Shown in pieces: positions 57,420 through 64,000 of a stretch of DNA of 64,000 nt. The position numbers and the translations under genes were made by a program. Source of the stretch: Podarcis raffonei (taxonomy: Eukaryota; Chordata; Lepidosauria; Squamata; Lacertidae); assembly GCF_027172205.1 (NCBI RefSeq), contig NC_070614.1, forward strand, positions 46,998,001-47,062,000. The letters are read 5' to 3'. The notes beneath the pieces were generated by a model that saw only the letters and a program-made list of their open reading frames with translations, did not search any database and was not told the origin of the DNA. Position 1 is the first letter of the stretch, and each line of letters opens with the position of its first letter.

Positions 57420-58660
57420 AGAAAGGAGATAAATTGATTTGCACAGTTAAAGTTTCAGTTAGGTTGATTTTGTTGCGTTTATTCTTAGATTTTATAATAG
57501 TGCACTCAGAAGAAGCCTAGGCTGCATTCAGACATCAATTTATTCCTTTCCCTCAACATTGCCTTTCCTGATAATTTCTGGGTTTAAGTAACCTTACACA
57601 GAATGCAAAATCCACTTATAGAAATCTAGTAGAATCATTTGTGCTCATTTGTATATTAATTGTTTCCAGAAGAAAACTCACTTGCAACCCCATTGGCCCT
57701 GAGAATTCTAAGAATCTACAATATGTGAACAGATAAAGTTGTGGGAGGTTTGCTCCATAATCCCCCACTACCACCAATCTGGAACAGAGCATTTTCACAG
57801 ATGAATGATGAGAGAATAGAAGCTCATACGAGCATAAAACGTGGTGCCATGTTCAATGATATCCACTATTGTATCATTGGTATGAATGAAATTTAGCATG
57901 ACATGGTAGTATATTGATTAAAGATAAAATAAAATCACAGTTAATTCAGTCTAAACAAAACACAGAAAACTGGGACTATAGCCTTATAGCCAAGGAAACT
58001 AACACAATAATTCCCACCTCTCAATTCAGCCCATAGTGTTACATTTCCATTTTTTGACATAAGGCCTGAGTGCTCTGACTGAGCATAGTTAGAACAAATC
58101 AGGGTCGCTCTCATTTTCTAAATAATAAAGATAATATTAAATTTCTACACCACCGCTCATTCAAAGCTCATAGCATAGCTCGCACCTCGCAACACAAAAC
58201 CAAAAATATATAGCATAATAACAAACAAAAATAATTCTGTCCACAGTTTAAAGGGCCATAGATTGTTTAATCAACCAAAGGATTCCGGGGGGGGGGGGAG
58301 AATGCTTCTGCCTAGTACTTATTTGCTTATGTGATTTTTAAATGAGGTGTGTTTTTATGCTTATGTCATTTTCCAATTTTGAAAAATAGAAATAGTGCCC
58401 AAGGCAAAGGCAATCTAAGATTTGCGAGGGGTGTCTCAGTGAAAAAACTTCTCAAAACAGCAGTATCCAGCCAAAATGAGGACTTGCAAAAATTCAACTT
58501 CCTCTGGCTTTCTGGTGGTGGGAAAGCAAGGGACCCATAAAAGGGTGTGTGTGACCAAGAGGACTTCTTTAAATGAGGGGCCCACTTCCCGCTGGTGAAG
58601 GCAGAGCTTTGAGCATATCCTCAGTTTGGATCCTCTCTCTTTATCTGATTCCCACCACTA
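57420..58660. other. Spacer between IGHV 3 and IGHV 4, nothing recognised
   Basis: The first 400 bp resemble the post-segment DNA of IGHV 2 (AAATCCACTTNTGGAAAT-type matches, 55700 and 57610), indicating that the IGHV duplication unit includes downstream sequence. A G-run lies at 58289-58300. No gene seen. Confidence 0.5.
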
Positions 58661-58672
58661 GATGCAAAGTTG

Positions 58673-58680
58673 ATGCAAAT
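58673..58680 (+). promoter_or_regulatory. IGHV octamer (ATGCAAAT)
   Basis: Perfect octamer 120 bp before the IGHV 4 leader ATG; a near copy ATGCAAAG lies about 10 bp upstream. Confidence 0.85.
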
Positions 58681-58792
58681 TCCTGTCCAAAAAGCTTTCT
58701 ATTTAAATAGCTCCACCCACACCAAGTCTTCAGATGCTCAGCTGGACCAAATTAGTTGTCAATCCAGAGGGAGGAGTTTCTCTCTGCAAAAA

Positions 58793-59243
58793 ATGAAGGC
58801 CCCCTTTCTTTTCCTGCCTTCGTTAGCATTGCCACTGTGTGAGTATCTTCCAGGTAAACATTAAAAAAATCAAATGTTACAGATGGACAATTTGCATGGT
58901 AACCAAAGTCTTGTTGTTTGCTTTAGATGTCCACTGCAGTGTCCAACTTGTGGAATCTGGACCAAGGGTTGTGAATCCTGGAGGGTTCCTGAGACTAACC
59001 TGCACTGTCACTGGGGATTCTGTCGAGAGTTATTACTGGGAATGGGCCCGACAGGCTCCCGGAAAAGGGCGGGAATGGATAGGCCAGATAGACTGGGATG
59101 GCAGCAACTGGATATTATACTACAGCCCATCTCTCCAAGGCCGAATCACCCTGAGTGCTGATGCCTCCAGAAATACATATGATATGGAGCTGCAATTTGT
59201 GGCAGCTGCAGACACGGCTATATATTATTGTGCCCGCAGGACA
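58793..59243 (+). CDS. IGHV segment 4 (clan II-like, functional-looking)
   Basis: The leader exon is 58793-58838 ([15 protein letters not shown]) using donor GTGAGT, which gives the 46-nt length of the other leaders. A second donor, GTAAAC, 19 nt further on, keeps the phase differently and cannot be excluded. The V exon is 58927-59243 after TTGCTTTAG, mature start [20 protein letters not shown]. Cys in LTCTVT, Trp in [16 protein letters not shown], Cys in AIYYCARR. Framework 3 ([20 protein letters not shown], then [10 protein letters not shown]) is of the clan II (VH4/VH2-like) kind, unlike the other three. No stop. A good recombination signal follows. Confidence 0.9.
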
Positions 59244-59282
59244 CACAGTGAGATAAACCAAAGGAGAAACTGTACAAAAAGG
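59244..59282 (+). other. Recombination signal of IGHV 4 (23-bp spacer)
   Basis: Heptamer CACAGTG at 59244-59250, 23-bp spacer, nonamer ACAAAAAGG at 59274-59282 (two changes at the end). Confidence 0.88.
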
Positions 59283-59741
59283 TGGAGGCATCTGTTACTG
59301 GGATGTAGTGTTGGAGCATCTCCTAAAATTATTTCTGTTTCTCACAAGGGGGCAGCAGTGATTTAAAGACTAAGAAGCCGTTGACCACAACTGAAATAAA
59401 GCCTAGTGTGATGTTTTGTGGTTACAGCTGTGAGGCTGACTATTGTTTCCTTAGCTGCCTCAACTTGAATCCAAAACCAATTTCGGTTAATATATTAAAG
59501 ATTCACACAGTGCTAAAACAGACCATAAAACATGTGATATTATCATGCAGAAATGACCCCCCCTCCAAAAATTTGAGGATGAGGTAAGGGATGGGCCTGC
59601 AGACCGTCTAGGTGCATTTTGAGGAGCCCCGGGTTCCACAGACCTCTAATTGTGAACCACTGCATTAAGCCACTGAGAATTCATAAGACAGAAATTGATC
59701 CAAGCACATAAACATTACTTTATAGCAGACAGACCCAAGTA

Positions 59742-59883
59742 CAGTGGGACCTCTGGTTACAAACTTAATTCGTTCCGGAGGTCCGTTCTTAACCTGAAAT
59801 CGTTCTTAACCTGAGGTACCACTTTAGCTAATGGGGCCTCCCACTGCCCCTGTGCGATTTCTGTTCACATCATGGGGAAAGTT
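59742..59883 (+). mobile_element. Tigger-like MITE, truncated by a CR1
   Basis: Begins CAGTGGGACCTCTGGTTACA after TA, follows the 13611 family to CACATCATGGGGAAAGTT, then stops where the CR1 3' end begins. Confidence 0.7.
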
Positions 59884-60460
59884 ATAGAATCATAGAGTTG
59901 GAATAGACCACAAGGGCCATCGAGTCCAACCCCCTGCCAAGCAGGAAACACCACCAGAGCACTCCTGACATATGGTTGTCAAGCCTCTGCTTAAAGACCT
60001 CCAAAGAAGGAGACTCCACCACACTCCTTGGCAGCAAATTCCACTGTCGAACAGCTCTTACTGTCAGGAAGTTTTTCCTAATGTTTAGGTGGAATCTTCT
60101 TTCTTGTAGTTTGGATCCATTGCTCCATGTCCACTTCTCTGGAGCAGCAGAAAACAACCTTTCTCCCTCCTCTATATGACATCCTTTTATATATTTGAAC
60201 ATGGCTATCATATCACCCCTTAACCTCCTCTTCTCCAGGCTAAACATGCCCAGCTCCCTTAGCTGTTCCTCATAAGGCATCGTTTCCAGGCCTTTGACCA
60301 TTTTGGTTGCCCTCCTCTGGACACGTTCCAGTTTGTCAGTGTCCTTCTTGAACTGTGATGCCCAGAACTGGACACAGTACTCCAGGTGAGGTCTGACCAG
60401 AGCAGAACACAGTGGCACCATTACTTCCCTTGATCTAGATGCTATACTCCTATTGATGCT
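59884..60460 (-). mobile_element. CR1 LINE 3' part
   Basis: In minus orientation an open frame reads the CR1 ORF2 C-terminus: [71 protein letters not shown]. The 3' UTR gives CCAACTCTATGATTCTAT at the left edge. The right side is interrupted by the Gypsy element, so the rest may continue beyond it. Confidence 0.85.
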
Positions 60461-60686
60461 GTTATGTATTGAAGTCCTCACCCTGGGCCACCAGGAGTAT
60501 TGTGTATGTAGTTTTCACTCAGGTCCACGTCAGTTATTTTAGGCGGGAAACCCTGGGTTGTTGTTGCTACATTGTTGACAGCCGGCTGCCTATAAAAGCA
60601 GGCCGGCTGAGCTGTTTGCTGTTCAGTTCTGTCCAGCTTACAAATAAATTGCTGTGTCGTCTGCTATGTTTGCCCACAACTTAACA
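60461..60686 (+). repeat. 5' LTR of the Ty3/Gypsy element
   Basis: Starts TG and ends CA, with a TATAAAA box near 60591 and AATAAA near 60643, directly followed by the primer-binding region. Confidence 0.8.
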
Positions 60687-63600
60687 CTGGCGACGAGGAT
60701 GGGATCGATGGACATCAGAGCACAGCCAGATGCAGCCACCCTCTGAGCAGAGCTGAATCACTGAGCTGAATCACTGAGCGAAATCACTGAACAGAACCAA
60801 TTCAGAGCTGACTGTTCTGGCTAGAGCATGGTGTTCCATCCATCGCCCTTCACGCCGGCATCGGAATCATGGCTTCACTTGTGCCTCTACCGCCGTTTGC
60901 GCCAGCCTCTGAATCATGGGACTCCTACCTCGCTCAGTTCGACTGCTACCTCCAAGCCAACGAGCTGACGCAAGTATCACAGGAGCGTAAGCGGGGCCTA
61001 TTCCTCAGCCTCTGTGGGCCTGAGGTGTTTGGGACGGCCCAAGCATTGGTTGCGCCTGAAGCAGTCCAGGCAACACCGTGGGACATGATACAAGAGAAGC
61101 TCCGCAACCACTACGGCCCAAAGCCGTCCAAGATTGCTGCCCGCCATGTGTTTTACCACCGGAACCAGGCAGAGGGGGAGTCAATCAGCAACTACACCAC
61201 TGCCCTCAGACAGGCTGCAATGCACTGCGAGTTCCGAGACTTAGACGATGCCCTGATGGATCGAATTGTCTGCGGGGTCCGGGACATCCATCTGCAACGG
61301 TGTCTCCTCGCCAAGCCAGACCTCATGCTACAGAAAGCCATTGAGGAGGCTGTGGCCTCAGAAGCTGCTGAACGCTCCGCCCAGGAGATCCACAAGTCCG
61401 GCAGCCCGCGTCTTGCTAGGAAGCCAGTTCCAGTGCATCATGAAGAGGCCAGCAGTGATGAGGCATCCTCCAGTGAAGATGATGAGGTGCACCAGACAAA
61501 GAGGGAGCGCAGGAAGTTCCAACAGAAGTCCAAGGGCCAACCGGAATGTGCTGGCTGCGGAGGCAACCATTCCCGTGCCAAGTGTCGATTCAGAGACGCC
61601 ATCTGTAGGAAGTGTTCCAGAAGGGGCCACATCACTAAGGTCTGCCGATCGGCTCCGTCTGACACTCCCCCTTCACCGACTCACAAGTCCAAGTCTTCAC
61701 TCCAGTCTGCCAAGGAAAACTGCCGCTGCCCGTCTGGAACCACGATTGGCCAAACCGACTCGCCTACGCGACGTAAGCTGAACGTCACGGTGCTCATTGA
61801 AGGAGCTCCATGTGACATGGAGATCGACACCGGGTCTGCCCTGTCCATTATGTCTTGGAGCGCCATCAAAAGACTGGTACCCAGAGTGTCCAAAAGGCAA
61901 CTCGACTCTCACCGCGTACACCTGAGAGACTACCAGGGAAACGACATTCCTGTGGTAGGCGTTGGCCGGTTCCGGATCGCCTTCAAGGATTTTTCGGGCC
62001 TGCTCCGACTAGTGGTGGTCGAAGGTCAGCAGCCAAGCCTCCTAGGGCTAGACTGGTTTGATGCCCTCGGCCTGGAAGTCACTGGCATCAACTGCATCCC
62101 TAACGCAGAGACTGAGGGTCTGGTCAAAGACTTTGCCGAGGTTTTTGACGGCACTTTGGGGCAATATACATGTACGCCCATCTCCTTTAGCCTTGATCCA
62201 CAAGTTGCTCCCATCAAGCTAAAGCCACGCCGGGTTCCCTTTGCTCTCAAGGCTAAGGTGGACGAACAACTGGACAGCTGATCGCCCAAGGAGTTTTGGA
62301 GCCGGTTGACCACGCCAAGTGGGAAACCCCCATCGTCACGCCTGTCAAGCCAGACGGGTCGGTGAGAATCTGCGCTGACTACAAGTGCACGATCAACAAG
62401 ACACTTAAGCAGCACGCTTATCCGGTTCCTGTTGTCCAACATCTGCTGCATTCCCTGGGTGAGGGTAAGGTCTTCGCTAAGCTGGACCTTGCCCAAGCCT
62501 ATCAACAACTGCCCGTCGATGATGCCACTGCTGAAGCCCAGACAATCGTCACCCACCGAGGGGCATTCCGTTTTCGCCGGTTGCAGTTCGGGGTGAGTGT
62601 GGCTCCTGGCATCTTCCAAAGCCTTATGGAGCGTCTCCTGCAAGGGCTTCCGGGCGTGGTACCATATTTTGATGACATCTTGGTGTCCACAGACTCACAC
62701 CAGCAGCTGTTTGAGCGCCTCCATGCCGTGCTGACCAGGTTCCAAGAGGCCGGGCTCAAGGTAAAGAGGGAGAAGTGCCAGATCGCTGTTCCACAGGTGG
62801 AGTTCCTGGGCTATCTTATTGACACCTCCGGCCTTCACCCAACCACATCCAAGATCCGCGCTATTCAGCAGGCCCCCATCCCAAAGAACAAGACAGAGTT
62901 GCAGGCGTTCCTGGGGCTGCTGAACTTTTATAACATGTTCCTGCCCCACAAAGCCACGGTGGCTGAGCCTCTTCACCGACTCTTCAGCACAAAAACGCCT
63001 TGGTCCTGGGGTCATCGGGAGACGGCGGCCTTCAACACGGTCAAGGCTCTCCTTTCATCGGACAGTGTGATGGGACAGTACAGTGAAGCCAGGCCGCTGG
63101 TCCTTGCGTGCGACGCCTCACCTTTTGGCATCAGCGCTGTCCTTTGTCACCGTTTTCCAGACGGAAGAGAAGCACCGCTCGCCTACTTTTCCAGGACACT
63201 ATCTCCAACAGAACGGAATTACAGCCAGCTCGACAAGGAGGCACTGGCACTTGTGGCTGGAGTGAAGAGGTTCCATGAATACCTCTATGGCAGGACTTTT
63301 GACCTCAGCACTGACTACAAGCCGCTCCTGGGCCTCCTCACCGGTGATCGTCCAACTCCACCGGTCCTCTCGCCGTGCATGCTGCGATGGACTGTTTTCC
63401 TGGCTGCCTACCACTACTGGCTCGTCCATCGCCCGGGGAAATTGATGGGCCATGCCGACACCCTCAGCCGTTGCCCTCTTCCAGTGTTTGTGGAAGACCC
63501 GGCTCCAGCTTCATCGCTCCTCCTGATTGAGGATCTTCTGGCAGCGCCTGTATCGGCTGCAACTGTGGCCTCCGCATCTGCCTAGGATCGCACCATCAGC

Positions 63601-64000
63601 CGTGTGCTCAACTGGGTGTGGAGGGGGTGGCCACAAGGGCCTTTTGCACCGGAGTTCCAACCATTCGCAACCAGACAACAAGAACTCTCGGCTCATCGCG
63701 GCTGTCTGCTGTGGGGAGACCGCGTCGTGATTCCCCAAAGACTCCGTCAACGCGTCCTGGAGGCTCTGCACGTTGGCCACCCGGGAATCGTCAAAATGAA
63801 GGTGTTGCTCGGTGTTACGTCTGGTGGCCTAACATGGACGATGCCATCACTGCCTGGGTGTCCGCCTGTCAAGCGTGCCAAGAATCGAGGCCTGCACCAC
63901 CGGCAGCTAAGGGACACACCTGGGAGACGCCAAAGCCACCCTGGTCGAGGGTGCACATCGATCTGGCTGGCCCCTTTCACGGCCGGACCTTTATGGTAGT
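60461..64000 (+). mobile_element. Ty3/Gypsy LTR element, Mag-like, cut by the window end
   Basis: The 5' LTR is 60461-60686 (226 bp, TGTTATG...TTAACA, with a TATAAAA box and AATAAA). A primer-binding region CTGGCGACGAGGATGG follows. Parts in order: gag with two zinc knuckles (about 60.87-61.65 kb), protease (about 61.8-62.05 kb), reverse transcriptase and RNase H (about 62.3-63.5 kb) and the start of integrase (from about 63.6 kb). Gag wording such as QERKRGLFLSLCGPEVF and the double knuckle point to the Mag clade. Coding frames are mostly long and open, with only about one or two breaks in the visible part, so it is young. The 3' end lies outside the window. It is inserted in a CR1 copy. Confidence 0.88.

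Noticed and set aside
59251-59366. Frame of IGHV 4 running past its heptamer
   Set aside because: Same reason: a canonical heptamer, 23-bp spacer and nonamer follow the V exon.
61266-61781. Alternative frame of 171 codons inside the Gypsy gag region
   Set aside because: An overlapping shadow with low complexity; gag motifs lie in the other frame.

Overview
The window looks like squamate reptile (lizard-type) nuclear DNA. It is intron-rich. It carries a tandem array of vomeronasal type-2 receptor (V2R) genes and, beside it, a run of immunoglobulin heavy-chain variable (IGHV) segments. The repeats (Sauria-type tRNA SINEs ending in ACCTTT tails, Bov-B 3' tails, L2/CR1/L1 LINEs, Tigger-like MITEs) are also typical of squamates. 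Species cannot be fixed from the sequence alone; all splice sites and reading frames were read by eye.

Layout. 1-2.9 kb: old LINE and SINE debris. 2.9-7.2 kb: V2R gene 1 on the minus strand, all six exons open. 7.2-14.9 kb: head-to-head spacer with a twin-primed L1 (17-bp target-site duplications), SINEs and MITEs. 14.9-49.4 kb: four V2R genes on the plus strand (14907-20640, 24848-31389, 33804-38750, 41961-49387). Each has the same six-exon plan (215, 292, 864, 228, 127, 902 bp; 875 residues), with no stop or frame break that I could find. Their introns and spacers have filled with L1s, two solo LTRs, an L1-tailed ORF1-only element, MITEs and Ty3/Gypsy debris. 49.4-51.5 kb: duplicated V2R 3' flank, unassigned DNA and a tRNA-Lys/CR1 SINE. 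51.5-59.3 kb: four IGHV segments on the plus strand, three apparently usable (leader, V exon, 23-bp-spacer recombination signal, octamer promoter) and one pseudogene. 59.7-64 kb: a Tigger-like MITE cut by a CR1, itself cut by a young Mag-like Ty3/Gypsy element that runs off the window edge.

How the genes work. V2Rs are family C GPCRs of vomeronasal sensory neurons: a Venus-flytrap ligand domain (exons 1-4), a cysteine-rich linker (exons 4-5) and seven membrane helices (exon 6). The four plus-strand paralogues are recent duplicates with mosaic histories: their 5' halves group 2+5 and 3+4, their 3' halves 2+3 and 4+5. The IGHV segments are recombination substrates for B cells; D, J and constant genes would lie to the right, outside the window, so the V2R array sits at the V-distal edge of the heavy-chain locus. 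I see no wholly new type of system. The most unusual items are the V2R/IGHV junction, a 45-nt chimeric stop-ending micro-exon in V2R 3, the V2R mosaicism, the ORF1-only L1-tailed element and a 37-bp perfect hairpin absent from its paralogous copy.
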